Positions 1 to 7,402 of a DNA stretch of 8,538 bases are shown piece after piece. A program made the position numbers and the translations under genes. The stretch lies in the NCBI GenBank assembly GCA_027057985.1, contig JALUTJ010000430.1, positions 1 through 8,538 on the forward strand, written 5' to 3'. This DNA is from Chromatiales bacterium. Lineage in GTDB: Bacteria; Pseudomonadota; Gammaproteobacteria; UBA6429; Thiohalophilaceae. How positions within the stretch are numbered: the stretch's first letter is position 1; the number at the start of each line of letters is the position of its first letter. The notes under the pieces were generated by a model. That model did no database searches. It was not told the origin of the DNA and saw nothing but the letters and a program-made list of their open reading frames with translations.

Positions 1-19
1 AGGAGAGGGTGTTTATTTT

Positions 20-45
20 GTCGGCTCCGCTGCGCTTGAGTCGAC
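20..45. repeat. REP-like imperfect palindrome
   Basis: The arms GTCGGCTC (20-27) and GAGTCGAC (38-45) pair at all eight positions, one of them a G-T wobble, around a 10-base loop centred on GCTGCGC. From memory, a palindrome of the form GTCGGAT..GCTGCGC..ATCCGACCTAC recurs between genes in many proteobacterial genomes. This copy keeps the central GCTGCGC and the trailing CGACCTAC. That family resemblance is recall, not a search result. The pairing itself is seen directly. Confidence 0.5.
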
Positions 46-106
46 CTACTGGTCTGCAAAAACATTTCTTTTCATTTATTACTGGAATTTTGTCAGCGCT
101 AAATAC

Positions 107-222
107 GGATATATTTTTCGCAAAACGTTATTCGTGACACGCTCTACGCCGTCCCTGGCCGCTCGACGATTGCCTTCCATGGCAATCGACGGTCGTGCAT
201 AACATTTTGCTGCAGAATATCC
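107..222. repeat. Composite inverted repeat, MITE-like, copy 1
   Basis: The outer arms begin at GGATAT (107-112) and end at ATATCC (217-222). They continue inward with interrupted pairing: GCAAAACGTTAT near 120 against ATAACATTTTGC ending at 210, then GTGAC before 139 against GTCGTG after 192. Inside lies a 59-base core (136-194): GACACGC, a 23-base single-stranded-looking segment ending GCTCG, a hairpin with 8-bp stem CGATTGCC/GGCAATCG (167-174 and 181-188), then ACGGTC. The core has the same plan and length as the one at 5032-5090. No short perfect terminal repeat or target duplication could be identified, so the exact ends are uncertain. Weaker pairing may extend it to about 92-237. Confidence 0.6.
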
Positions 223-243
223 TGTTATGTGCAGACGATAAAA

Positions 244-270
244 CTTTGCGTTCTTTGTGTCTTTGTGGTG
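244..270. repeat. Short CTTTG tandem array
   Basis: Three degenerate units of 8-9 bases, each starting CTTTG (244, 253 and 261), stand in a row and are followed by six A and six G (271-282). On the minus strand this reads as spaced ACAAAG/GCAAAG units just downstream of the kinase stop codon. From memory, similar CACAAAG arrays occur between genes in unrelated environmental bacteria. No function is known to me. Confidence 0.45.
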
Positions 271-282
271 AAAAAAGGGGGG

Positions 283-2049
283 TTAATCGTTTTTATCGAT
301 AACCGGCAGTTCAAAGAAGAAGGTGGTTTCTTTACCAACAATGGTTGAGAAATCAATTTGCCCGCCCATCTTTTCGACAATCATTTTTGTAATATTCAGC
401 CCCAGCCCGGTACCACCAACCTGGCGGGTATCCCCACTGGATGACTGCGTAAACTTGTCGAACACTACAGGCTGAAATTCTTCCGGTATGCCGGGACCAT
501 GATCCCGAATACTGATACGAATATGGTCATCAATTTTCTGTGCCGTGATTTCCACGGGGATATTTTCTGGTGAGTACTTGGCGGCATTGGAAAGCAGATT
601 GCTCATCACCTGGCTAAGGCGGTCGCGATCGGCATTGATATAGATGTTTTCATCACAGTCGATACATTCAAAGCGGGTGCTGTATTTTTTGGCATATTCC
701 TGGTTTAAATCAATGGCATCCTGAATAAAGGAGCAGATTTCAATTTCTTCGTAGCTGAATGTCATTTCCCCGGATTCCAGCTTGGAGATATCAAGGATAT
801 CATTGATCAGGGTGAGTAAGCGGTGCACATTACGGACAGCGACATCCAGCATGGTGTTTACCTGTTCCGGCAGTTCCAGCCCCATGCCTTTGCTGATTAA
901 TTCCAGTGAACCCATAATGGCAGTAAGTGGCGTGCGCAGTTCATGACTGACCGTGGAGATAAACTCATCTTTGAGTTTATCCAGTTTTCTACGTTCGGTA
1001 ATATCGCGGATAATGCCGGTAAACAGATATTTTCCCTCAATAATCTTGCCACTAATGGTGATTTCAATCGGGAATAACTCACCACCTTTTCTTTTACCAG
1101 ATAATGTTCCATCGATACCATAGGTTTTAACCGGGGTGGTTATATCATATTTTGCCAGGTACTCATCGTGATGCTTGGCAATCTCACCAGGTTGAAGCAT
1201 GCGTATATTCTTGCCAATCACTTCTTCGGCACGGTAGCCGAAGATATTTTCCGCACCGGGATTAAAGGTATGTACGATGCCCTGCTGGTCGATTGTAATT
1301 ATCCCATCACCTACTGATTCCAGAATGGCACGCTGCATTTTTTCCTTATCGGTAATTTTATTAATTTGCAGCAGAATCCTGTCGCGCATATGATCAATCG
1401 ATTGTGCCAGTTCGGCAATTTCATCTCGATTACGAATATTGATAGTGCTTTTATAATTACCTTTTGCGAATTGCCCGGTAATTTCCTTGAGTTGAGAGAT
1501 AGGGGAATATATCCAGCGTGTCATCAAGATATAGCCGGTGATACCTACAAGCAGAATAATAATGACAGTATAAAGGCTTAACTGGTAGATGTTTTGCTGT
1601 TCCTGTTGCCGGGTTCTGGCCCAGTCCGTATAAAGTGTCAGCTTTCCGTAGGACTCATTTTTATCCTGTAATGGTATTTCAATTTTCAATACCGTGCCTT
1701 TTTCTTCAACCTTTGTCTTTGTCAAGGGATAAAGCTGTTTACCCTGCGGGTTAGTTAGAATCAATGCCTTCCATTCCTGCTGATGAATTTTGCGGGCTGT
1801 TTCAAACATGTCGTAGAGCGCGGCATAATCATTTTGCCATAGCAGGTTATTTACCCCGGGCACCAGCGTTTTCAGAATATTGGTCTGGTTATAGACAAAG
1901 TCCTGTTTTACCTTTTTTAGCTGTGCCGGTTGCAGGAAAAAAATCAATATAAAAATAACCAGAGTCAGGCCTGCCACAAGGGGGACGATTAGTTTCTCAC
2001 GGATACCGAATTTTCGTTTAATTTTCATTTTTTTATGGCTGGTTATCAT
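283..2049 (-). CDS. Membrane sensor histidine kinase with HAMP and FixL-like PAS domain
   Basis: This is a 588-residue inner-membrane sensor kinase. Order: membrane segment at about 21-40, periplasmic region at about 41-157, second membrane segment at about 158-177, HAMP linker at about 178-230, PAS/PAC at about 238-352, then the kinase core. The phospho-acceptor is His369 in VSHELRTPL. The N box is NLLSNAAKYSP (484-494), G1 is DHGPGIP (516-522), the F box is FDKFTQ (530-535) and G2 is GGTGLGL (545-551). All catalytic motifs are intact and there is no receiver domain, so a separate response regulator is expected; none lies in the window. The PAS segment from His294 aligns ungapped with the FixL haem pocket. 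The gene starts 17 nt inside the end of the binding-protein gene, which suggests translational coupling. The start is uncertain: Met1 has only a weak GGAA-type ribosome site and Met8 is possible. The ligand is unknown. Confidence 0.93.
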   Translation of the reverse strand: MITSHKKMKIKRKFGIREKLIVPLVAGLTLVIFILIFFLQPAQLKKVKQDFVYNQTNILKTLVPGVNNLLWQNDYAALYDMFETARKIHQQEWKALILTNPQGKQLYPLTKTKVEEKGTVLKIEIPLQDKNESYGKLTLYTDWARTRQQEQQNIYQLSLYTVIIILLVGITGYILMTRWIYSPISQLKEITGQFAKGNYKSTINIRNRDEIAELAQSIDHMRDRILLQINKITDKEKMQRAILESVGDGIITIDQQGIVHTFNPGAENIFGYRAEEVIGKNIRMLQPGEIAKHHDEYLAKYDITTPVKTYGIDGTLSGKRKGGELFPIEITISGKIIEGKYLFTGIIRDITERRKLDKLKDEFISTVSHELRTPLTAIMGSLELISKGMGLELPEQVNTMLDVAVRNVHRLLTLINDILDISKLESGEMTFSYEEIEICSFIQDAIDLNQEYAKKYSTRFECIDCDENIYINADRDRLSQVMSNLLSNAAKYSPENIPVEITAQKIDDHIRISIRDHGPGIPEEFQPVVFDKFTQSSSGDTRQVGGTGLGLNITKMIVEKMGGQIDFSTIVGKETTFFFELPVIDKND

Positions 2050-2875
2050 AGATAAATTTTTCCAGTTTCAGTTTGCGTAGTTCCTCATAATCCTGCATCG
2101 AGGAAATGCCGATCTGCTGCATGGGAATACGAGCAAGTAGTGCTCTGCCTTTTTCTGTTTGTGCTATTTGTAGAAATGCCTGCCGAACTTTTGTCCTGAC
2201 TTTGGCCGGAACACGTGGGTGTGCCGCAACCGGGTGTGAGGTGACGTTCTGGGTACGGTGAATGACTTTCAACACATTCTGAATAGCCGGTTTTTGTTGT
2301 AGCAATGTTTTTTGTACACCTCCTCCGGCTGCAGTCTGTTGCAGGGCAACATTGAGATAAACTGAACTGTGCGTATTGACATAGACCGGTTTAAAATTCA
2401 GCTTGAAGCGATTGACAAGATCGTAGCGAATCAACAGAGATGCCCCCAGGGCATTGGGTGAAGGAAAGGCAATTTTCTTTCCCTCCAGATCACTAATTTT
2501 ACGGATGGGGCCGTTGCGGTTAACCACGAGAATACCATGCAGTTTCCGGCCATGGTCATGTACCAGCGGCAGGTAACCCTGAGCCTTGTTTGCCATTACC
2601 ATGTGGTAAGGATTGGTATAACAGAAATCAAAGCGACCGGAAAAAACTTCCAGCTCGAAAACAGGAATCGAAGGCGATCCAATCAGTTTAAAGTGAAGGC
2701 CGGTTTTTTTTTCCACTTCACGTAATATGGGATCCCATATCTTTCTGAGTTTGTGTGCATTGAACTGGGGGACCACGCCAAAGGTATAAACCCTGTCCTC
2801 GGTGGCCTGTGCTATGGGAGAAAAAAAACTGATTAAAAGCAGTAATACTTGCAGGTAAAAAATTCTCATATCCAT
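2033..2875 (-). CDS. Secreted PhnD-family substrate-binding protein, probable partner of the sensor kinase
   Basis: This 280-residue protein belongs to the phosphate/phosphite/phosphonate binding-protein family. It has a clear signal peptide: basic N-terminus, hydrophobic stretch at about 5-20, AQA before a likely cleavage after residue 24. The mature protein opens with FGVVPQFNAHKLRKIW, typical of the family, followed by YTNPYHMV (86-93), the hinge-side segment FPSPNALGAS (137-146) and THSSVYLNVA (168-177). At the position where phosphonate binders usually carry an STSG-like phosphate-gripping loop, this protein has PNALGA, so a phosphonate ligand should not be assumed. No ABC permease or ATPase gene is nearby. 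The overlapping downstream gene is a sensor kinase, which points to ligand presentation to the kinase rather than uptake. The start could be Met1 or Met3 (2869); neither has a strong ribosome site. Confidence 0.85.
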   Translation of the reverse strand: MDMRIFYLQVLLLLISFFSPIAQATEDRVYTFGVVPQFNAHKLRKIWDPILREVEKKTGLHFKLIGSPSIPVFELEVFSGRFDFCYTNPYHMVMANKAQGYLPLVHDHGRKLHGILVVNRNGPIRKISDLEGKKIAFPSPNALGASLLIRYDLVNRFKLNFKPVYVNTHSSVYLNVALQQTAAGGGVQKTLLQQKPAIQNVLKVIHRTQNVTSHPVAAHPRVPAKVRTKVRQAFLQIAQTEKGRALLARIPMQQIGISSMQDYEELRKLKLEKFIYDNQP

Positions 2876-2949
2876 ACCGACTTATTTTATCCACTGATAA
2901 ATTCTTTAGCGGCAGCTGGGAAAATATGTTTAGTCCCGGAGAGAGAATA

Positions 2950-3000
2950 CTTTGCCGGGAACCCGGCCAAAGTGGCAAATCTATCAGGGCTTTCCCTGAT
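2950..3000 (-). terminator. Two hairpins after ispB, possible weak terminator
   Basis: Directly after the ispB stop there is a perfect 7-bp stem ATCAGGG/CCCTGAT with a 4-base loop (2983-3000). A second, stronger but bulged hairpin follows, CTTTGCCGGG/CCCGGCCAAAG (2950-2972). Neither is followed by a proper T-run on the minus strand, so efficient intrinsic termination is doubtful. Transcription may leak into the binding-protein gene, for which I found no convincing promoter. Confidence 0.35.
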
Positions 3001-3978
3001 TTAGTGGTCTCGGTTGACGGAAAAATTGGCGAGGAACACCAGGGCGGCCTTGTAGTCAGAATCTGTGAGGAAATTAAGGGCAGAAATGGCCTGTTCGGCT
3101 TCGTTGCGGGCACATTCGGCTGTGTAATCAATGGCGCCGCTGTCATGGATGGCTTCATGAATGGCTTCAATTTGATCCAGCCCGCCTTTTTCAATGGCTT
3201 CTCGAATCAGTTTGGCCTGCGCCGGGGTGCCGTGTTGCATGGCATAGATCAGGGGCAGGGTAGGTTTACCCTCGGCGAGGTCATCGCCCAGGTTTTTACC
3301 CAGCTCTTCGGCCGAGGAGGTGTAATCGAGAACATCATCGATGAGCTGGAAGGCACAGCCGAGGTGCATGCCGTAGCGTGCCATGGCTTTTTGCTCGGTT
3401 TCGGGCCGGTTGCACAGCACGGCCGCCAGCTCGGAGGCCGACTCGAATAATTTGGCGGTTTTATTGTGAATGACCTCCAGATAGCGGGTTTCAGAGGTAT
3501 CCGGATCATGACAGTTGAGCAGCTGCAGCACTTCGCCTTCGGCAATGGTATTGGTAGCGTGGGAGAGGATGGCCATGACCTGCATTTGGTCGATTTCCAC
3601 CATCATTTCAAAGGCACGGGAGTAGAGAAAATCCCCCACCAGCACGCTGGCGGCATTGCCCCAGAGGGCGTTGGCGGTATCCTGGCCCCGGCGTAAATCA
3701 GAGCTATCGACGACATCATCGTGTAGCAGGGTTGCCGTGTGGATAAACTCAATAATTGCTGATAAATCAATATGTTGCGAGCCTTTATAGTCCAGGGCGC
3801 GGGCACTGAGAAGGTGGATAATCGGCCGCAGGCGTTTGCCACCACTATTTATAATATGACTACCAATCTGGTTGATCAGCACCACGTCCGAATGCAGCCG
3901 GGTCTGGATACAGGCATTGAGCTGTGCCATGTCCTCGGCAATGAGCTGGTTGATGTCGGCAATGGTTTCAATCGTCAT
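3001..3978 (-). CDS. ispB: Octaprenyl-type polyprenyl diphosphate synthase
   Basis: This is a 325-residue long-chain trans-prenyltransferase. It extends farnesyl diphosphate with isopentenyl diphosphate to make the side chain of ubiquinone and menaquinone. Visible motifs are GKRLRP (47-52), the first aspartate-rich motif LLHDDVVDSSDLRRG (84-98, DDxxD at 87-91), and the second motif FQLIDDVLDY (210-219, DD at 214-215). The residues just before the first motif are small (Ala82, Thr83), as expected for long products. The exact chain length cannot be read from sequence. Length and start match the E. coli IspB pattern, and divergence from rplU is the classic gammaproteobacterial arrangement. The start codon lies about 27 nt below the predicted transcription start and has no strong Shine-Dalgarno site. 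Confidence 0.95.
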   Translation of the reverse strand: MTIETIADINQLIAEDMAQLNACIQTRLHSDVVLINQIGSHIINSGGKRLRPIIHLLSARALDYKGSQHIDLSAIIEFIHTATLLHDDVVDSSDLRRGQDTANALWGNAASVLVGDFLYSRAFEMMVEIDQMQVMAILSHATNTIAEGEVLQLLNCHDPDTSETRYLEVIHNKTAKLFESASELAAVLCNRPETEQKAMARYGMHLGCAFQLIDDVLDYTSSAEELGKNLGDDLAEGKPTLPLIYAMQHGTPAQAKLIREAIEKGGLDQIEAIHEAIHDSGAIDYTAECARNEAEQAISALNFLTDSDYKAALVFLANFSVNRDH

Positions 3979-4011
3979 AATATAAGGTCGGAATAACGGA
4001 AAACAGCGTGC

Positions 4012-4040
4012 ATGCTAGGTTTCTGCCCGTGTGCTGTCAA
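4012..4040 (-). promoter_or_regulatory. Sigma70 promoter for ispB
   Basis: On the minus strand a consensus -35 TTGACA (4040-4035) is followed by exactly 17 bases and a -10 TAGCAT (4017-4012). The predicted start is near 4005, giving a leader of about 27 nt before the ispB ATG at 3978. Confidence 0.8.
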
Positions 4041-4050
4041 GCATTGTCGT

Positions 4051-4065
4051 CAATTTTGAAAATTG
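4051..4065. promoter_or_regulatory. Perfect 15-base palindrome between divergent promoters
   Basis: The arms CAATTTT and AAAATTG flank a single G. The palindrome lies 10 bp upstream of the ispB -35 box and 43 bp upstream of the rplU -35 box. That position suits either an AT-rich promoter-boosting element for ispB or a binding site for a dimeric regulator. Neither is shown by the sequence, and AT-rich palindromes of this size can arise by chance. Confidence 0.35.
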
Positions 4066-4108
4066 GCGAAAAAAGCGCTCAAAGCGGAGAAAAACAGGAA
4101 AAAATCCT

Positions 4109-4137
4109 TTGACCCGGGCGGGGGGAACGGCTAAAAT
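4109..4137 (+). promoter_or_regulatory. Sigma70 promoter for rplU-rpmA with GC-rich discriminator
   Basis: The -35 TTGACC (4109-4114) and -10 TAAAAT (4132-4137) are separated by 17 bases, and the spacer is unusually G-rich. The bases after the -10 box, TCGCGTC, form a GC-rich discriminator. In E. coli such a discriminator is typical of promoters for translation genes that are shut down by ppGpp. Stringent control here is therefore an inference. The predicted start is near 4144. Confidence 0.85.
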
Positions 4138-4252
4138 TCGCGTCCCTTGGAATTTACTGGATTAATAGTTCCGGTCAATTCAGCGAGATTTTACAGATTC
4201 AGGCCCATTTACGGCCGGATTCTCACATTTATATCAGATTTTGGAGAAAGAC
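4138..4252 (+). promoter_or_regulatory. rplU leader and ribosome binding site
   Basis: The leader of about 109 nt ends with a good Shine-Dalgarno GGAG (4243-4246), six bases before the ATG at 4253. This decides the start of L21 against the in-frame TTG at 4241, which overlaps the Shine-Dalgarno itself. A small GGCC/GGCC stem with a 7-base loop lies near 4203-4217. I see no recognisable ribosomal-protein autoregulatory structure. Confidence 0.6.
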
Positions 4253-4567
4253 ATGTACGCGGTAATCGAAACCGGTGGCAAACAATATCGGGTCACTGAA
4301 GGCCAGTATCTCAAGGTAGAAAAACTGGGCCTGGAAGAAGGTGCGACTGTTGAACTGGATAAAGTACTGATGGTTGCCGATGGTGATGATATCAAGGTGG
4401 GTGCACCCTACGTTGCCGGTGGCGTTGTCACTGCGAAAGTAAAAAGTGTTGGACGCGGTAAGAAAGTTCGTATTATCAAGTTCCGTCGCCGCAAGCATTC
4501 TCGTAAAACACAGGGACATCGTCAGTCCTACACTGAAATTGAAATTACTGGCATCAAGGCCAGCTAA
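4253..4567 (+). CDS. rplU: 50S ribosomal protein L21
   Basis: This 104-residue protein matches bacterial L21 throughout. It starts with the family signature [14 protein letters not shown] and ends with the basic, rRNA-binding segment around [20 protein letters not shown] (74-93) and a short ITGIKA tail. E. coli L21 has 103 residues, so the length is normal. It is a 23S rRNA-binding assembly protein of the large subunit. It is first in a two-gene unit with rpmA, 27 nt upstream of it, and is driven by the promoter at 4109-4137. Confidence 0.98.
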   Translation: MYAVIETGGKQYRVTEGQYLKVEKLGLEEGATVELDKVLMVADGDDIKVGAPYVAGGVVTAKVKSVGRGKKVRIIKFRRRKHSRKTQGHRQSYTEIEITGIKAS

Positions 4568-4594
4568 TTACTGAAGATAGATTGAGGTAATACA

Positions 4595-4855
4595 ATGGCT
4601 CATAAGAAAGCAGGCGGTAGTACTCGTAATGGACGCGATTCCAAGGCAAAACGCCTCGGTGTGAAGCGTTTCGGTGGTGAAAAAGTTTTAGCGGGTAATA
4701 TCCTGATCCGTCAACGTGGTACCAAAGTTCACCCGGGTGTTAATGTTGGTATCGGTAAAGATGATACTCTTTTTGCCAAGGCAGACGGTATTGTCCAGTT
4801 CGAGACAAAAGGACCAAAGAATCGTCAGTTTGTAAGTATCGTACCTGCTGAATAA
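4595..4855 (+). CDS. rpmA: 50S ribosomal protein L27
   Basis: This 86-residue protein is a textbook L27. The N-terminus [16 protein letters not shown] reaches toward the peptidyl-transferase centre in the ribosome. The middle is rich in basic residues and glycine ([20 protein letters not shown]), and the end is [14 protein letters not shown]. There is no extra N-terminal peptide of the kind cleaved in Firmicutes. A good ribosome site GAGG (4584-4587) lies seven bases before the ATG. The gene shares its transcript with rplU, and a strong terminator follows 27 bases after the stop. Confidence 0.98.
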   Translation: MAHKKAGGSTRNGRDSKAKRLGVKRFGGEKVLAGNILIRQRGTKVHPGVNVGIGKDDTLFAKADGIVQFETKGPKNRQFVSIVPAE

Positions 4856-4882
4856 GCAAAGCGACATACTTGCAAACAAGAT

Positions 4883-4919
4883 GCCCCGTCCTGGCAATCC
4901 AGGTCGGGGCTTTTTGTTT
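4883..4919 (+). terminator. Intrinsic terminator after rpmA
   Basis: A 12-position stem (4883-4894 with 4899-4910, GCCCCG-T-CCTGG with CCAGG-T-CGGGGC) is perfect except for one T-T mismatch. It closes on a CAAT loop and is followed directly by TTTTTGTTT. This is a classic strong terminator. It should end the rplU-rpmA transcript and cut obgE off from it. Confidence 0.93.
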
Positions 4920-4948
4920 ATAGCTCAACGAGTAACGACTGAATATAT

Positions 4949-5150
4949 GTTCCAAATACCTGCCCAGTTTAAAGGTTATGATGGGTAATTTGTTATTAGT
5001 GATTTGAGGTAAATCAGCCATTGCCGATCAAGACACGCCGTAAATACATCCATGTAGGCTCGGGGGCCGCTCTCCCTGCGGCCCACGGTCTTGATCGACA
5101 ACGGCTTTCTACCTCTTAAATTCCTCTTTTAACCCTGAGTGAACAGGTAT

Positions 5151-5157
<7 letters not shown>
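4949..5157. mobile_element. MITE-like inverted-repeat element between rpmA and obgE, copy 2
   Basis: The 209-bp element is bounded by perfect 14-bp terminal inverted repeats, GTTCCAAATACCTG (4949-4962) and CAGGTATTTGGAAC (5144-5157). Most of its length is an interrupted inverted repeat. The inner arms GAGGT..GCC..CGATCAAGAC (5006-5034) pair with GTCTTGATCG..GGC..ACCTC (5088-5115), and CGATCAAGAC/GTCTTGATCG is perfect over 10 bp. The middle holds the structured core at 5032-5090. It encodes no transposase, so it would have to be moved by an enzyme supplied elsewhere. I could not find a target-site duplication in the flanks, so mobility is inferred from the terminal repeats and the related copy at 107-222. 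Confidence 0.7.
5032..5090. repeat. Structured 59-base repeat core shared with 136-194
   Basis: The core starts GACACGC, continues with a 24-base segment ending GGCTCG, then a hairpin with a perfect 7-bp stem GGGCCGC/GCGGCCC (5064-5070 and 5078-5084), and ends ACGGTC. The copy at 136-194 has the same start, the same GCTCG before the hairpin, the same ACGGTC end and the same total of 59 bases. Its hairpin stem sequence is completely different. Conserved ends with a changed but still paired stem suggest that the folded shape is what is kept. From memory, similar GACACGCCGT..CATCC..GGCTC cores are scattered in many gammaproteobacterial genomes; this was not checked. Confidence 0.65.
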
Positions 5158-6255
<1,098 letters not shown>

Positions 6256-6273
6256 CCTGAAATATAAGAACAC

Positions 6274-7398
6274 ATGAGCAGACGAGACTATATCCACCAA
6301 AGCCGACGTTGTGTTATTAAAATTGGCAGCGCCCTGTTAACCAACGATGGTGCTGGTTTAAACCGGGACGGTATTGCCAACTGGGTTGACCAGCTTGCTG
6401 TTCTCTATAAGCGGGGTATCGAAGTGGTGCTGGTTTCTTCCGGTGCCGTTGCTGAAGGTATGAATCGCCTTGGCCTGAGTAAGCGCCCTGAAACACTGCA
6501 TGAATTACAGGCTGCTGCTGCGGTCGGTCAGATGGGGCTGATACAGACATACGAATCGGCTTTTATGAAACATAATCTGCATACTGCGCAGGTATTGCTA
6601 ACCCATGACGACCTCTCGAATCGACAACGTTATCTTAATGCACGCAATACGGTAAAAAGTTTACTGCAACTTGGCGTGGTGCCAGTGATCAATGAGAATG
6701 ATACTGTGGTCACCGATGAGATTCGTTTCGGTGACAATGATACCCTGGCGGCACTGGTGGCGAACCTGGTTGAAGCCGATGCGCTGGTTATTCTTACCGA
6801 TCAGAATGGACTTTTTGATCGTGATCCACGTGAGCATGCCGATGCGAAGCTTATCACAGAGGCGGCAGCAACAGATACTTCACTGATGGCAATGGCAGAA
6901 GGTGGCGCGGGTGCACTCGGTCGTGGCGGTATGGCGACCAAGATCAGCGCTGCCAGGCTGGCTTCGCGTTCCGGTACATCGACGTTTATTGCCTCGGGCA
7001 AGGAAGAGAATATTATTACCCGGCTCTTTAATGCTGAAGAGGTGGGAACGCTTTTGTATGCAGAGCAGAACCCTGTTGCTGCGCGCAAGCAATGGCTGGC
7101 CGGACACCTGCAGACCCGGGGACGATTACTGGTGGATGAAGGTGCGGTAAAAAAACTGCGCCAGACCGGCAGTAGCCTGCTTGCTGTCGGCGTAAAAAGT
7201 GTCGAAGGGCATTTCAGTCGTGGTGATATGGTCAGCGTGATTTCACCGCAGGGTGAAGAAGTTGCGCGTGGCCTGGTTAACTATAACTCGGAAGAAGCCG
7301 AACGCATTAAAGGCCATGCCAGTAGTGAAATTGAAAGTCTGCTGGGTTATGTCGATAACACCGAGTTAATTCACCGCGATAATCTGGTACTGGTATAG
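6274..7398 (+). CDS. proB: Glutamate 5-kinase with PUA domain
   Basis: This 374-residue cytosolic enzyme phosphorylates L-glutamate to glutamyl 5-phosphate, the first and feedback-controlled step of proline synthesis. The amino-acid kinase domain covers about 10-260: VIKIGSALL (14-22) with Lys16, SSGAVAEG (55-62), ENDTV (141-145), FGDNDTLAA (152-160), [11 protein letters not shown] (175-185) and GGMATK (218-223). The PUA domain, about 277-374, starts at [15 protein letters not shown]. Length and two-domain form match the E. coli type. It lies 18 nt after obgE, probably on the same transcript, an order also known from Pseudomonas. proA is not in the window. Only 4 nt separate its stop from the stop of the converging gene fragment, and no terminator is visible between them. 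Confidence 0.97.
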   Translation: MSRRDYIHQSRRCVIKIGSALLTNDGAGLNRDGIANWVDQLAVLYKRGIEVVLVSSGAVAEGMNRLGLSKRPETLHELQAAAAVGQMGLIQTYESAFMKHNLHTAQVLLTHDDLSNRQRYLNARNTVKSLLQLGVVPVINENDTVVTDEIRFGDNDTLAALVANLVEADALVILTDQNGLFDRDPREHADAKLITEAAATDTSLMAMAEGGAGALGRGGMATKISAARLASRSGTSTFIASGKEENIITRLFNAEEVGTLLYAEQNPVAARKQWLAGHLQTRGRLLVDEGAVKKLRQTGSSLLAVGVKSVEGHFSRGDMVSVISPQGEEVARGLVNYNSEEAERIKGHASSEIESLLGYVDNTELIHRDNLVLV

Positions 7399-7402
7399 GC
7401 TA

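Larger units (their letters stand above)
1..282. other. Gene-free, repeat-dense flank
   Basis: No gene is convincing here. The stretch holds three stacked repeats, listed separately: a REP-like palindrome (20-45), a composite inverted repeat (about 107-222) and a CTTTG-rich tandem array (244-270). The stop codon of the leftward histidine kinase gene lies at 283-285. No hairpin followed by a T-run is visible for that transcript. There is only a 4-bp ATCG/CGAT stem next to the stop and then a run of six C and six T on the minus strand, so how the transcript ends is unclear. Confidence 0.7.

Noticed and set aside
2..202. Open plus-strand frame of 66 codons from the window edge to a TAA
   Set aside because: It reads straight through the REP-like palindrome and most of the composite repeat, another frame is also open to 135, and the translation resembles no protein family I know. 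It is probably a repeat-borne frame, although the 3' end of a gene lying to the left cannot be excluded.
2718..3194. Minus-strand open frame of 158 codons across the ispB-binding protein junction
   Set aside because: It overlaps two well-supported genes in another frame and has no family motifs or ribosome site, so it is a shadow frame.
4203..4217. GGCC/GGCC hairpin in the rplU leader as an autoregulatory site
   Set aside because: The four-base stem is too short and GGCC is self-complementary by itself, so there is no real evidence for a ribosomal-protein leader.
4241..4252. Upstream TTG start adding four residues to L21
   Set aside because: The TTG overlaps the Shine-Dalgarno sequence GGAG that serves the ATG at 4253, and L21 proteins begin MYAVI.
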